DNA from: Pseudonocardia sp. HH130629-09
Lineage (GTDB): Bacteria > Actinomycetota > Actinomycetes > Mycobacteriales > Pseudonocardiaceae
NCBI RefSeq assembly: GCF_001294645.1
Contig: NZ_CP011868.1
Coordinates: 1,798,001 to 1,862,000 of the forward strand
Direction of reading: 5' to 3'
DNA length: 64,000 bases
Below the pieces are notes generated by a model. It did not search any database. It was given only the letters and a program-made list of their open reading frames with translations, and had not been told where the DNA came from. Of this stretch, positions 43,016-51,691 are shown piece after piece. Numbering within the stretch: the first letter of the stretch is position 1; each line of letters starts with the position of its first letter. Made by a program: the position numbers and the translations under genes.

Positions 43016-44238
43016 GGGATGCGCCCGTCGGTCGCCAGCACCGGCGCGTCGGCGGGCACGGTGTCGGGGTAGATCAGCCCGCTGCCGGTGTTCAGCACGA
43101 CGACCGTCTCCGACCCGTCGAGCCAGCCCGACTCCCGCAGCCGGCCCGCCGCGGCGACGCAGGCCGCGCCCTCCGGGCAGATCCAGGTGCCCTCGTCGCG
43201 GGCGAGGGCGTGCTCGGCGGCGAGCAGCTCGTCGTCGGAGACGGCGACGGCGGTCCCGCCGGTGTCGTACACGGCGTCGAGGACGAGGAAGTCGCCCAGC
43301 GCCTTGGGCACGGTGATGCCGAACGCGACCGTGTGCGGGTCGGCCGGGGCGGTCGACTCGCGCAGCCCGGCCTCGAACGCGTCGACGATCGGGGCGCACC
43401 CGGTGGCCTGCACCGCGACCAGCCGCGGCAGTGGACCGGAGATCCAGCCCAGCTCCCGCATCTCCGCCAGGGCCTTGTGGATCGCGATGATCCCGACGCC
43501 GCCGCCGGTCGGGTAGAGGATCACGTCCGGACAGCGCCAGCCGAGCTGTTCGACGATCTCGTAGCCCATCGTCTTCTTGCCCTCGATGCGGTACGGCTCG
43601 CGCAGCGTCGAAGTGTCCTGGTACCCGGCCCCGTCGGAGTTGCGGCGGGCGACGGCGTCGGCGACGTGCCTCCCTGCGTCGCCGATCAGGCCGTCGACCA
43701 GGTACAGCTCCCCGCCGGAGACGACGACCTCGCGCCGGGTGATCTCCGGCGCGTCGACCGGCATCGCGATCAGCGCGCCGAGCCCGGCCCGCGCGGCGTA
43801 GCAGGCCCAGGCGGCACCGGCGTTGCCGTTGGTGGGCATCGCGACCGCGCGGACGCCGAGCTCGGCGGCACGGGAGACGCCGACGGCGGCACCGCGGGCC
43901 TTGAACGCCCCAGTCGGGACCAGGCCCTCGTCCTTCATCCGCAGGCCCGGCAGCCCGAGGCGGGCACCGGCCCGGGGGAGCGGCAGCAGCGGGGTCATGC
44001 CCTCGCCCATCGTCACCACGTGCGCGGGGTCCCGCACGGGCAGCACCTCGTGGTAGTGCCACAGATCCGGCGGGCGGGCGGCGATGTCGGCCGGGGTCAC
44101 CAGGGTGCGGGCGCGGTCCAGGTCGTAGCGGGCGAGCAGCGGGGCGCCGGAGCCCGAGGTGCCCTGCACGGTGTCGGCGTCGAGGATCTCGCCGGTGCGG
44201 GAGCACTCCAGGTGGGACAACGTCGAGAAGTCGGGCAC
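43012..44238 (-). CDS. Threonine synthase-like PLP enzyme
   Basis: A 408-aa fold-type II PLP enzyme. The N-terminal LSHLECSRTGEILDAD resembles the short N-domain of threonine synthase. MGEGMTPLLPLPR, the Schiff-base lysine in TGAFKARGAAVG, PTNGNAGAAWACYAARAG and the glycine-rich loop YPTGGGVGI are typical. GTG at 44238 has AGGTGGG 5 nt upstream. Its stop overlaps the AbgT start, so the transporter and enzyme are coupled; the enzyme may act on an imported or exported amino acid rather than on homoserine phosphate (inference). Confidence 0.82.
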   Translation of the reverse strand: MPDFSTLSHLECSRTGEILDADTVQGTSGSGAPLLARYDLDRARTLVTPADIAARPPDLWHYHEVLPVRDPAHVVTMGEGMTPLLPLPRAGARLGLPGLRMKDEGLVPTGAFKARGAAVGVSRAAELGVRAVAMPTNGNAGAAWACYAARAGLGALIAMPVDAPEITRREVVVSGGELYLVDGLIGDAGRHVADAVARRNSDGAGYQDTSTLREPYRIEGKKTMGYEIVEQLGWRCPDVILYPTGGGVGIIAIHKALAEMRELGWISGPLPRLVAVQATGCAPIVDAFEAGLRESTAPADPHTVAFGITVPKALGDFLVLDAVYDTGGTAVAVSDDELLAAEHALARDEGTWICPEGAACVAAAGRLRESGWLDGSETVVVLNTGSGLIYPDTVPADAPVLATDGRIP

Positions 44239-44387
44239 GGGCCCACCTGATCGCCAGTCGTGCCGCGGCGCAACCCGGAGGGCGACAGCCCCCCGCGGGA
44301 AGTGACCGCGGACACGACTACGCCTTTCGGGCGATCCGGTAGCCTCGGACAGCGAAAGCGTGAAAGTTCAACGATCGAGAGGGATCC

Positions 44388-44843
44388 ATGCGCCCGCTTC
44401 CCACGCCGTTCTCCGACATCGCACTCCTACTGGTCCGGCTGCTCGTCGGCGTCGTCCTCGTCGCCCACGGTCTGCAGAAGCTCTCGAACGGAGTCGGCGG
44501 TGTCGCGTCGGGCTTCGCCGGCATGGGCATCCCGCTGCCGACCGTGTCCGCGCTGTTCGTGATCGCGGTCGAGCTCGGTGGCGGCCTGCTGCTGCTCGCC
44601 GGTGCCGCGACGACCGTCGCCGGGCTCGCCGTCGTCGTCGCGATGGCGGGGGCCTACCTGTTCGCGCACGTCGGTCTGAACCCGTTCGTCGACTCGGGCG
44701 GCTGGGAGCTGGTCGGCGTGATCGCCGCGGGCGGGCTCGCGCTGGCCGCGGCCGGACCGGGCCGGTTCTCGGTCGACGCGCTCGTCGCCGGACGCGGCCG
44801 CACCCCGGCCCGGCACGCGGTGGGTGTCTCCTCGGGGGAGTAG
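44388..44843 (+). CDS. DoxX-family membrane protein
   Basis: A 151-aa protein with four membrane segments. It starts ALLLVRLLVGVVLVAHGLQKL, with the conserved R and HG..K typical of DoxX, then GFAGMGIPLPTVSALFVIAVELGGGLLLLAG. DoxX-like proteins associate with quinone or thiosulfate redox systems or with oxidative-stress complexes. ATG at 44388 is preceded by GAGAGGGA. Confidence 0.87.
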   Translation: MRPLPTPFSDIALLLVRLLVGVVLVAHGLQKLSNGVGGVASGFAGMGIPLPTVSALFVIAVELGGGLLLLAGAATTVAGLAVVVAMAGAYLFAHVGLNPFVDSGGWELVGVIAAGGLALAAAGPGRFSVDALVAGRGRTPARHAVGVSSGE

Positions 44844-44871
44844 GACCCACCCCCGCGGGGGATCCCGCCGC

Positions 44872-45708
44872 ATGCCCGAGGGACACACCGTGCACCGGCT
44901 GGCGCGGCTCCAGCGCCGCCGCTACGCGGGCCGGCCGGTGGCGGTGTCCAGTCCGCAGCGCCGGTTCAGCACCGGAGCCGAGATCGTCGACGGGCGCGTG
45001 CTGGTCGACGTGCAGGCCCACGGCAAGCACCTGTTCCAGCACTACGGTCCGGACACCACCGTGCACGTCCACCTCGGGCTGTGGGGCCGGTTCCCGAACC
45101 GGGAGCTGCCCCGGGAGCCGCTGCGCGGTCAGGTCCGGATGCGGATCGTCGGCGAGACCCACTACGCCGACCTGCGCGGTCCGGCCGCCTGCGAGCTGCT
45201 CGACGACGCCGGGGTGGCGCAGCTTCGGGCCCGGCTCGGCGAGGACCCGCTGCGCGACGACGCGGACCCGGCCCGTGTCCGGGAGCGGTTCGCCCGCTCC
45301 AGGGCCCCGCTGGCAGCGGTGCTCATGGACCAGTCGGTGATCGCGGGCATCGGCAACGTCTTCCGCGCCGAGACGCTGTTCCGTACCGGTCTGGACCCGA
45401 TGACCCCGGCCCGTGACCTCGACGACCGGTCCTTCGCGCTGCTCTGGGACGACCTGACCGCGATGCTCCACGACGGCGAGCGGCGCGGCCGGATCGAGAC
45501 GCTGCGTCCCGAGCACGACTCGGCCCTGCTGGAGCCGCCCGACCGCGGCGCGGTCTGCGCCAGCGTCGTCTACGCCTACCGCCGCACCGGGCAGCCCTGC
45601 CTGGTCTGCGGCGCCCCGATCGCGCACGCCGAGGTCCGCACGCGGAACCTGTTCTGGTGCCCCGCCTGCCAGTCGGGATCCTCCGCGCGGCCGCTCACCG
45701 AACGGTGA
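44872..45708 (+). CDS. nei: Fpg/Nei-family DNA glycosylase (endonuclease VIII-like)
   Basis: A 278-aa base-excision repair glycosylase/AP lyase. The N-terminus MPEGHTVHRLA contains the catalytic Pro2 and Glu3; there is a helix-two-turn-helix, LMDQSVIAGIGNVFRAETLF, and a C-terminal zinc finger CLVCGAPI...FWCPACQ. The MPEGHT start and the GxPRRF-like SSPQRRFSTG place it in the Nei branch. ATG at 44872; 28 nt separate it from the DoxX stop, so co-transcription is possible. Confidence 0.92.
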   Translation: MPEGHTVHRLARLQRRRYAGRPVAVSSPQRRFSTGAEIVDGRVLVDVQAHGKHLFQHYGPDTTVHVHLGLWGRFPNRELPREPLRGQVRMRIVGETHYADLRGPAACELLDDAGVAQLRARLGEDPLRDDADPARVRERFARSRAPLAAVLMDQSVIAGIGNVFRAETLFRTGLDPMTPARDLDDRSFALLWDDLTAMLHDGERRGRIETLRPEHDSALLEPPDRGAVCASVVYAYRRTGQPCLVCGAPIAHAEVRTRNLFWCPACQSGSSARPLTER

Positions 45709-45760
45709 CGACCGATGTCCGATCTGTCCTGTACCGGCCGGTAGCGGTACCGTTGGCGCC

Positions 45761-46129
45761 ATGCCGTCGACCGGTCCGGTGCGTCGGGAGACGCGGCGCC
45801 GGCCGATCGTCCGGTGGGACGCGGCGCTGTCCGGGGCCGCGCTCGTCGTGACCGGGATGCTGGTCGCGCTCGGGATCTTCGGGGCCGTCTTCCTGGTCGC
45901 CTTCTTCGAGTACTGCCCGCCGCGCACCTGCAGCTCGTCGGCGGTGCTCGTGTCGGTCGGCGGCTCGCTGGTGGTGGCCGCGGCCGCCGGCGTGGCCGGT
46001 CTCGCCATGACCGTGCTGCGGGTCGTCGAACGTCGTCCGGCCTGGCCGTTCGCGCTGGCCACCCTCGCCGTGGCCGCGTCCGCCGTCGCCTTCGGCGCGG
46101 TCCACTACGCGAGCGCGATCGGGTACTGA
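45761..46129 (+). CDS. Hypothetical small membrane protein
   Basis: A 122-aa protein with three hydrophobic stretches long enough to span the membrane (residues about 22-48, 62-85 and 95-118). Two Cys (CPPRTC) lie in the first loop, possibly outside. Function not recognised. ATG at 45761, 52 nt after the Nei gene. Confidence 0.6.
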   Translation: MPSTGPVRRETRRRPIVRWDAALSGAALVVTGMLVALGIFGAVFLVAFFEYCPPRTCSSSAVLVSVGGSLVVAAAAGVAGLAMTVLRVVERRPAWPFALATLAVAASAVAFGAVHYASAIGY

Positions 46130-46221
46130 CCTCCTCGGGGATCGATCCCCCGATCGCGTGCGCCGGGCCGGACCTCGCGGCCCGACCGGTGCGCGCTCCG
46201 CGGTGTCGCCGCGACCGGGTG

Positions 46222-47546
46222 TCACCGTCGAGGATCGACCGGCCGGCCGTCCGCCGCCGATGCCTCCGCCGCCGCGGCGCGCTGCGCGGTCCGGCGGAAG
46301 CCGATCGCGATCGCCGCCGACATCAGCATCATCACCGCGACCACCCACATCCCGGCCCGCGAGTCACCGGTCAGGTCCTTGAGCCATCCCGCGACGAACG
46401 GCCCGACGAACCCGGACAGGTTGCCGAAGGAGTTGATCAACCCGATCCCGGCGCCGGTGAGGAAGGCGTTCGGCAGCGACCAGAACGGCGGGATCGCGGC
46501 GAAGACCCCGATCGCGCAGACGGTCACACAGGCCATGACCAGCAACGGCGAGTCCATGTACAGGGCGCCCGCGATCGCCACCGCCCCCACGACCGCGGGG
46601 ACGGCCACGTGCAGCGGCCGCTCCCCGCTGCGGTCGGAGCGCCGGGCCCACAGCACCATCGTCACCGACGCGATCGCGTACGGCACCGCGGTGATCAGGC
46701 CGACCTCGACCAGCGAGTAGTCGGCGCCGAACTGCTGCTCGAACCCGGCGACGATCTGGGGAGGAAGAACGCCAGGACGTAGAGCCCGAACACGATCCCG
46801 AAGTAGACGACCGACAGGGCCACCACCCGGCCGTCGCGCAGGGCGGCAGCGACCCCGCGGTCCTGCCCGGCCGCCGCCGCGTCCTCGGCGGCGATCCGCT
46901 CCTCCAGCGCGACCGCCTGGTCGGTGGGCAGCCACCGGGCCCGGGTCGGGCGGTCCGGCAGCAGCCACAACACCGCGATGCCCAGCAGCACCGCCGGGAT
47001 GCCCTCGACGAAGAACATGAAGCGCCAGCCGGCGTCGAAGCCCAGGGCGCCGTCGCCGACCGAGATCAGCCACGTCGACAGCGGCCCGCCGACCACCGAG
47101 GACAGCGGCACGGCCAGGAAGAACAGGGCGACGATCCGCGCCCGCTCGACCCTCGGGAACCAGTAGGTCAGGTACAGGATGATGCCCGGGAAGAACCCGG
47201 CCTCGGCGATGCCGAGCAGCACCCGCACGACGTAGAAGCCGATCTCGCCTTGGATGAACGCCGTCGACGACGCGACGACGCCCCAGGTCACCATGATCCG
47301 GGCGATCCAGATCCGCGCCCCGACCCGGTGCAGGATCACGTTGGACGGGACCTCGAAGAAGAAGTACCCGACGAAGAACAGCCCGGCGCCCAGACCGTAG
47401 GCGGCCGCGGACAGGCCCAGGTCGGCGTTCATCGTCAGGGACGCGAACCCGACGTTGACCCGGTCGATGTAGTTCAGTAGATAGGCCAGGGCGAGCAGCG
47501 GGATGAGCCGCTTCGTCGCCGTCCGTACGGCCGTCGAGACCAGCAC
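46222..47546 (-). pseudogene. MFS transporter (ACS family), interrupted by a one-base deletion
   Basis: GTG at 47546 follows GGAGGGGGA. The N-terminal half has LLALAYLLNYIDRVNVGFASL and loops typical of the anion:cation symporter family (tartrate, phthalate, 4-hydroxyphenylacetate). Near 46760 the frame changes within a C-run: LAFFLP continues as QIVAGFEQQFGADYS in the next frame, ending DGRPVDPRR. One extra C gives a normal ~442-aa, 12-segment protein. The substrate cannot be assigned; no catabolic genes are adjacent. Confidence 0.83.
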
Positions 47547-47598
47547 GCCGTCCCCCTCCGTTGCGGTGCGCACGCCAGCGCAGTCTCGCCGCCGGAGG

Positions 47599-47955
47599 TC
47601 AGTCCTTCAACCAGGCGTAGGCGGTGTGCCGGGACACACCGAGCGCCGCCGCCATCGCGCTGACCTCGCAGCCGGCCTCGCGCCCGGCCCGCAGCAGCTC
47701 ACGGCGACGCTCGCGCGGGGCGTCCGCGGCGGCCCGCAGCTGTTCGAGCACGGCCGCGGACTCGGCGGACCCCCGGCGTCGGCCCACCCCGGGCCGGGAG
47801 AACGCGCGCACCGCGTCGGCGTCCCAGACCTTGCGGCCGTCCGGGCCGTGGTCGGGCAGCGGGGGCGGTGCCTGGCCGCGGGAGACATAGGAGTTCCAGG
47901 TGCCCACCTGCACGCCCCAGTGGGCGGCGCACTCGTCGCTGGTCCAGGTCGTCAC
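47599..47955 (-). CDS. Small DNA-binding protein with excisionase-like and C-terminal HTH
   Basis: A 118-aa protein. The N-terminus (SDECAAHWGVQVGTWNSYVSRG) looks like an AlpA/excisionase-type winged helix, followed by PDGRKVWDADAVRAF; the C-terminus (AMAAALGVSRHTAYAWLKD) is a second HTH. Proteins like this occur widely in actinobacteria as small regulators. GTG at 47955 overlaps a TGA in a third frame, suggesting that the preceding TetR gene originally ended there. It shares DNA with the open TetR frame. Confidence 0.75.
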   Translation of the reverse strand: MTTWTSDECAAHWGVQVGTWNSYVSRGQAPPPLPDHGPDGRKVWDADAVRAFSRPGVGRRRGSAESAAVLEQLRAAADAPRERRRELLRAGREAGCEVSAMAAALGVSRHTAYAWLKD

Positions 47956-48526
47956 GACAGGAGGGTGCCACGGTCCGGCCGGGCCGCCCGTGGGGGTCGG
48001 CGACCGCGTTCATCGCCCCGAACAGCAGATCGCGGACGAGCCGGGGATCGGGCCCGGCGGCGATCGCCCCCGCGCGTTGCGCGTCGTCGACCAGCTCGGT
48101 CCACCGGCTCCGGTAGCGTTGCAGGAGCACGCGGTAGGTCGCGAGCGACGCGTCCCGGCCCGGCTCGGGCATGGTGAGCACGACCGCGGCGTAGTCGCTC
48201 AGCTCCACCAAGGCGTCGAGGTGCGCCCGGACAGCGGGCCACAGGCGGGCCCCGGCATCGGCGGCCACGAGCGGGGCCAGGGCGTCGTCGAGGTGGCGCA
48301 GCGACTCGCGCAGGCCCTCCTCGAGCACCGTCGCGATCAGCTCGTCCTTCGAGCCGAAGTGGAAGTAGACGCTCCCTGTCCGCAGTCCCGCGGCCTCGGC
48401 GATCCCGCTGAGGCTGACCCCGACCCGCCCGTCGCGGGCCAGCAGGGACGCGGCCGCGTCGAGCAATCGGCGTCGGGTCCGGTCCCCCTTGGACGGACGG
48501 TCCGGCGCGGCGGGCACGGTCGCCAT
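47699..48526 (-). CDS. TetR-family regulator with a probably disturbed 3' end
   Basis: The first ~190 aa are a normal TetR protein: RTRRRLLDAAASLLARDGRVGVSLSGIAEAAGLRTGSVYFHFGSKDELIATV, then a ligand domain ending LVRDLLFGAMNAVADPHGRP. After that the frame runs a further ~85 residues of Arg/Gly/Pro-rich sequence through the HTH gene to 47699. A shift of one base would end it at 47952, overlapping the HTH start (GTGA). ATG at 48526 has GGGAG 6 nt upstream. It is divergent from the short SnoaL-like ORF, which it may control. Confidence 0.75.
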   Translation of the reverse strand: MATVPAAPDRPSKGDRTRRRLLDAAASLLARDGRVGVSLSGIAEAAGLRTGSVYFHFGSKDELIATVLEEGLRESLRHLDDALAPLVAADAGARLWPAVRAHLDALVELSDYAAVVLTMPEPGRDASLATYRVLLQRYRSRWTELVDDAQRAGAIAAGPDPRLVRDLLFGAMNAVADPHGRPGRTVAPSCRDDLDQRRVRRPLGRAGGHLELLCLPRPGTAPAARPRPGRPQGLGRRRGARVLPARGGPTPGVRRVRGRARTAAGRRGRPARASP

Positions 48527-48614
48527 TCTCCTCTCCCACCGCCACGACGACGTCGGAGCACCCCGGAGGCCGGCGCTGCCGGAGTGCTGCCCCAGCATTC
48601 TATGCTCGCTTAAA

Positions 48615-48632
48615 AACTAACGACCTTCAGTT
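48615..48632. promoter_or_regulatory. Imperfect palindrome AACT-N10-AGTT, candidate TetR operator
   Basis: An 18-bp element with 12 of 18 symmetric positions in the 118-nt divergent region, only 12 nt before the ATG of the small SnoaL-like ORF. The surrounding AT-rich TTAAAAACTAA is unusual for this window. Confidence 0.35.
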
Positions 48633-48644
48633 GCTGGAGGAGCC

Positions 48645-48824
48645 ATGACGACCCCCTCGCCCCGGCCGCCCGGGATCCCCGGGACCGGCCTCCCGTTCGA
48701 CCTCGTTGGCCTGGAGGTCTTCGACTTCCGGGACGGCCGCGCCGACCGGCTGCACGCCAGCTACGACCTGATGGGGCTGCTGCGCCAGACCGGGGTCCTG
48801 CGCAGTGGCTCGGGGCGCCGCTGA
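48645..48824 (+). CDS. Short SnoaL-like/ester cyclase C-terminal fragment (59 aa)
   Basis: ATG at 48645 has an ideal GGAGGA ribosome site. The 59-aa product contains GIPGTGLPFDLVGLEVFDFRDG followed by RADRLHASYDLMGLLRQTGVL, which matches the C-terminal third of SnoaL-like/NTF2 polyketide-cyclase-type proteins (VFRFRDGxIxEHW..D..GLLxQLG). The N-terminal two thirds are absent, so it is a remnant after deletion or a very small protein. The intact promoter region and start suggest it is still expressed. Confidence 0.6.
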   Translation: MTTPSPRPPGIPGTGLPFDLVGLEVFDFRDGRADRLHASYDLMGLLRQTGVLRSGSGRR

Positions 48825-48857
48825 CCCGCCCGTTCGACGGCGGGGCGGCCGACGGTC

Positions 48858-49424
48858 TCACGGCCGCAGCGCGGCGACCACCCAGTGCAGCGACGTCCGG
48901 TCGGTGCAGGTCGCGAGCAGCTCGGCCTGCTCGATGCTCTCGGCGTCGCGGCGACGGGCGTCGAACAGGTCCTCGACCAGGCCGGGCACGTCGCGGTGCT
49001 CCCCGGGCAACGGCTCGTCCCCGCCGGGCAGCCCGAGGCGGGCCACGACCAGCCGCAGCGTGCGGTGCCCGATCAGCCGCATGCCCGGGGACAGCAGCGC
49101 CGAGTTCCGCGGGGGAGTGGTGCCGGCGGCGGACTCCTGTCCGGGCAGCGGGACCGCGCCGGGCGGGACGCCGGGCAGGCTCACCGCGGACACCGCGATC
49201 ACGCCGCCGTCGAGCAGGGCCCACGCGTCGATCGCGGGGCGGTGCGTCTCCCGGCCCGACGCGGTGGCCAGATCGTGCTCGGACAGCCAGCGACGCAGCC
49301 GCGGACGCAGGTCCCAGCGCACGTCGAACACGCCCTCGGCCAGGTCGGACGGGGTGAACACCTCGTCCCACCGCGGGCCGCCGGACGCCCCGTTCCCGAC
49401 ACCCGTCTCGGGCTGGATCGCCAT
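48858..49424 (-). CDS. Hypothetical protein (188 aa)
   Basis: No family recognised and no membrane segment. Visible features are FDVRWDLRPRLRRWLSEHDLA, a Pro-rich middle (LPGVPPGAVPLPGQE) and LIGHRTLRLVVARLGL. ATG at 49424 is preceded by GGGGGACGAAG. The 285-nt gap that follows (49425-49709) contains only a short palindrome TCACG-TAG-CGTGA at 49584-49596 and no recognisable gene. Confidence 0.55.
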   Translation of the reverse strand: MAIQPETGVGNGASGGPRWDEVFTPSDLAEGVFDVRWDLRPRLRRWLSEHDLATASGRETHRPAIDAWALLDGGVIAVSAVSLPGVPPGAVPLPGQESAAGTTPPRNSALLSPGMRLIGHRTLRLVVARLGLPGGDEPLPGEHRDVPGLVEDLFDARRRDAESIEQAELLATCTDRTSLHWVVAALRP

Positions 49425-49709
49425 CTTCGTCCCCCGACCCGGGGCACGCGCGGTCCCGGGGGATCAGGATAGGACGGTCCGCACGGGCGTACAGGCTGGT
49501 GCACACGGCCGTACCCACAGGTGTGACGGCACGACCGACGCGGCGACGAGCGGCGTCCCCGACGCGCCGATCAGCAGGCGATGTCACGTAGCGTGAGCGA
49601 GTCTGGCGATATCTGCGTGACAGATGACACGATCGAGCGAGTCCGCCGCAGGCGGTAACGAGGCAGGATGAGTCGAGCGATCCACAAGTGACGGCGACGT
49701 GGAGGCGAC

Positions 49710-50135
49710 ATGGACGGGCAGCTCGACAGGGTTCCGGCGGTGCACCCGGGGATGATCCCCGCGGCACGGCGGTCGGTGGAGAACCTGCCGTCCGGACGAG
49801 GCGTGGTCGACGGCGAGCGGGGCCGCGTGCTGGCCCGCTACGCGCGGCTCATGCGGTCCGGCCGGCCGGAGGTCTGCCTGCCCGGGCGGCGCGAGATCGA
49901 GGACCGCGAGCGGTTCGGCGCCTCCGCGACCGGCAGCGACGGCAAGGTCATCTACCCGGACCGCGACGCGGCCGAGTGCGCCGCCCGTGAGCTGGAGGTC
50001 CTCGGTGGGCGCCCGCAGCGGGCCTACTTGTGCCGGCGGTCCCGCCGCGGGCACTACCACCTGACCACCGACGCCGTCGCCCAGCGCCGTCGCGACCCGG
50101 CGCAGCTCATCCCGCAGCCGCGCCGCGGCGACTGA
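49710..50135 (+). CDS. Hypothetical protein (141 aa)
   Basis: No family recognised. The C-terminal half has a pattern seen in small actinobacterial proteins: KVIYPDRDAAECAARELEVLGG, then AYLCRRSRRGHYHLTTD, where one Cys and the HYH could bind a metal. The N-terminus is basic. ATG at 49710 with GGAGG at about 49700. A strong terminator follows. Confidence 0.6.
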   Translation: MDGQLDRVPAVHPGMIPAARRSVENLPSGRGVVDGERGRVLARYARLMRSGRPEVCLPGRREIEDRERFGASATGSDGKVIYPDRDAAECAARELEVLGGRPQRAYLCRRSRRGHYHLTTDAVAQRRRDPAQLIPQPRRGD

Positions 50136-50160
50136 GCCGGACCCGACCCGATCCACGACG

Positions 50161-50187
50161 ACCCCCGGCGCCGACGGCGCCGGGGGT
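50161..50187 (+). terminator. Terminator after the 141-aa hypothetical gene
   Basis: ACCCCCGGCGCC-GAC-GGCGCCGGGGGT forms a perfect 12-bp stem with a 3-nt loop, 26 nt after the stop. Confidence 0.85.
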
Positions 50188-50326
50188 CATCGTGCGTCCG
50201 CGGCCGGTTCGCGGCGGATGTCACACCGATGTGATGCGCAGCACACGCTGATCGTCTAGCGTGGGGTGTGGCGGCGGTCACGTCACCGCCGAGCCGACGT
50301 CCCACCACCACGCATCGGAGGGCCCC

Positions 50327-50634
50327 GTGAACCCGCACCTGCTGGAGGAACGTGTCGCCACCGTCAACGGCGGCCGCGACCTCGCCGACCCCGCCCGCGC
50401 CCGGCTGCGCGCCCACAAGGCCACCGCCGACGCCTGCCGTCGGCGCGCCGCCGAGCGTCGCGCCGAGCTGGAGCGCGCCCTGGCCGGGGCACCACCGGCG
50501 ACGCCCTGGACCTCATGCTGGAGCTCGACGCGCTCGAGCGGGTGCAGGACCGCATCGACAACCGGCTCTCCGAGCTCTGCGACGCGCTCACCGAGGCGCG
50601 CACCCCGCGCTACGGCGACGCCCAGCCCGTGTAG
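50327..50634 (+). pseudogene. Small helical hypothetical protein, interrupted by a one-base deletion
   Basis: GTG at 50327 (CGGAGGG upstream) gives NPHLLEERVATVNGGRDLADPARARLRAHKA and RRAAERRAELERALAG. At the G-run near 50484-50487 the frame must change by one base to continue as TTGDALDLMLELDALERVQDRIDNRLSELCDALTEAR, ending at 50634. The repaired ~103-aa protein is a helical, coiled-coil-like product of unknown function. In the sequence as given, the first frame runs on to 50680 instead. Confidence 0.65.
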
Positions 50635-50719
50635 CCGTACCCGCGGCCCGTGTGGATCACCCGGTCCCGTGGTTCGATGACCGGCGGACACCGCCGTCGG
50701 ACCACGAGGGAGAGCACAC

Positions 50720-51685
50720 GTGCGTGCAGTGCAGGTCAGCGAGCTTGACGGGCCGTCCGCGGTCCGCGTCGCCGAGGTCGAGCCGCCGGTCCGCGGTGAC
50801 GGCGAGGTCCTGATCGACGTCGCCGCGGCCGGGGTGAACTTCCCGGACGTCCTGCTGACCAAGGGGATGTACCAGTACAAGCCGGAGCCGCCGTTCACCC
50901 TGGGCTCCGAGTGCGCCGGCACGGTGCGCGAGGTGGGCCCGGACAGCCGGTTCACCGCCGGGGACCGGGTCGTCGCGTTCACCATGTCCGGGGTGTTCGC
51001 CGAGACCGTCTCCGCTCCCGAGCAGCACGTCTTCCCGCTGCCCGACGAGGTGGAGTTCGCCGCGGGCGCCTGCCTGCCGATGAACTACCTGACCGCGCAC
51101 TTCACCCTCGACACCCGCGGTGGCCTGCGGGCGGGGGAGACGGTGCTCGTCCAGGGCGCCGCGGGCGGCGTCGGGACCGCGGTCGTCCAGCTGGCCGCCG
51201 CGATGGGGGCCACCGTCATCGGTGTCACGTCCACCGAGGCCAAGGCCGAGGTCGCGCGGCGCGCGGGCGCGGCCCACACCGTCGGCGTCGACGGGTTCAA
51301 GGATGCGGTCAAGGAGCTGACCGGCGGCGCGGGCGTCGACATGGTCGTCGACCCGGTCGGTGGCGACCGCTTCACCGACTCGGTCCGCTGCCTCGGCCCG
51401 CTCGGCCGCCTCATGGTCGTCGGGTTCACCGCGGGTGACATCCCGACGGTGAAGGTGAACCGGCTGCTGCTGAACAACGTCGACGTCCGCGGCGTCGGCT
51501 GGGGGGCCTACGCGCTGGGCCGCCCGGACTTCATCCGCGCCGAGTGGGACGCCCTGCTCCCGCACCTGCGCTCCGGCGCGCTCACCCCGCTGATCAGCGA
51601 GCGCTTCGGCCTCGACGACGCCGCGACCGCCCTGTCCCGGATCGACGACCGCACCGTCACCGGCAAGGTCGTGCTGCTGACCTGA
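50720..51685 (+). CDS. NADPH:quinone oxidoreductase (zinc-independent MDR family)
   Basis: A 321-aa medium-chain reductase. It has AAAGVNFPDVLLTKGMYQYKPEPPFTLGSECAG, the coenzyme loop VLVQGAAGGVGTAVVQLA, MVVDPVGGDRF and DDAATALSRIDDRTVTGKVVL, and lacks the structural-zinc cysteines, which places it with the quinone/enone reductases. GTG at 50720 follows GAGGGAGAG. It converges with the 578-aa unknown protein with 6 nt between stops. Confidence 0.9.
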   Translation: MRAVQVSELDGPSAVRVAEVEPPVRGDGEVLIDVAAAGVNFPDVLLTKGMYQYKPEPPFTLGSECAGTVREVGPDSRFTAGDRVVAFTMSGVFAETVSAPEQHVFPLPDEVEFAAGACLPMNYLTAHFTLDTRGGLRAGETVLVQGAAGGVGTAVVQLAAAMGATVIGVTSTEAKAEVARRAGAAHTVGVDGFKDAVKELTGGAGVDMVVDPVGGDRFTDSVRCLGPLGRLMVVGFTAGDIPTVKVNRLLLNNVDVRGVGWGAYALGRPDFIRAEWDALLPHLRSGALTPLISERFGLDDAATALSRIDDRTVTGKVVLLT

Positions 51686-51691
51686 GTCGGG

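Noticed and set aside
49584-49596. Palindrome TCACG-TAG-CGTGA as a CRP-type site
   Set aside because: The arms do not match TGTGA-N6-TCACA and no other support exists; noted only within the gap description.
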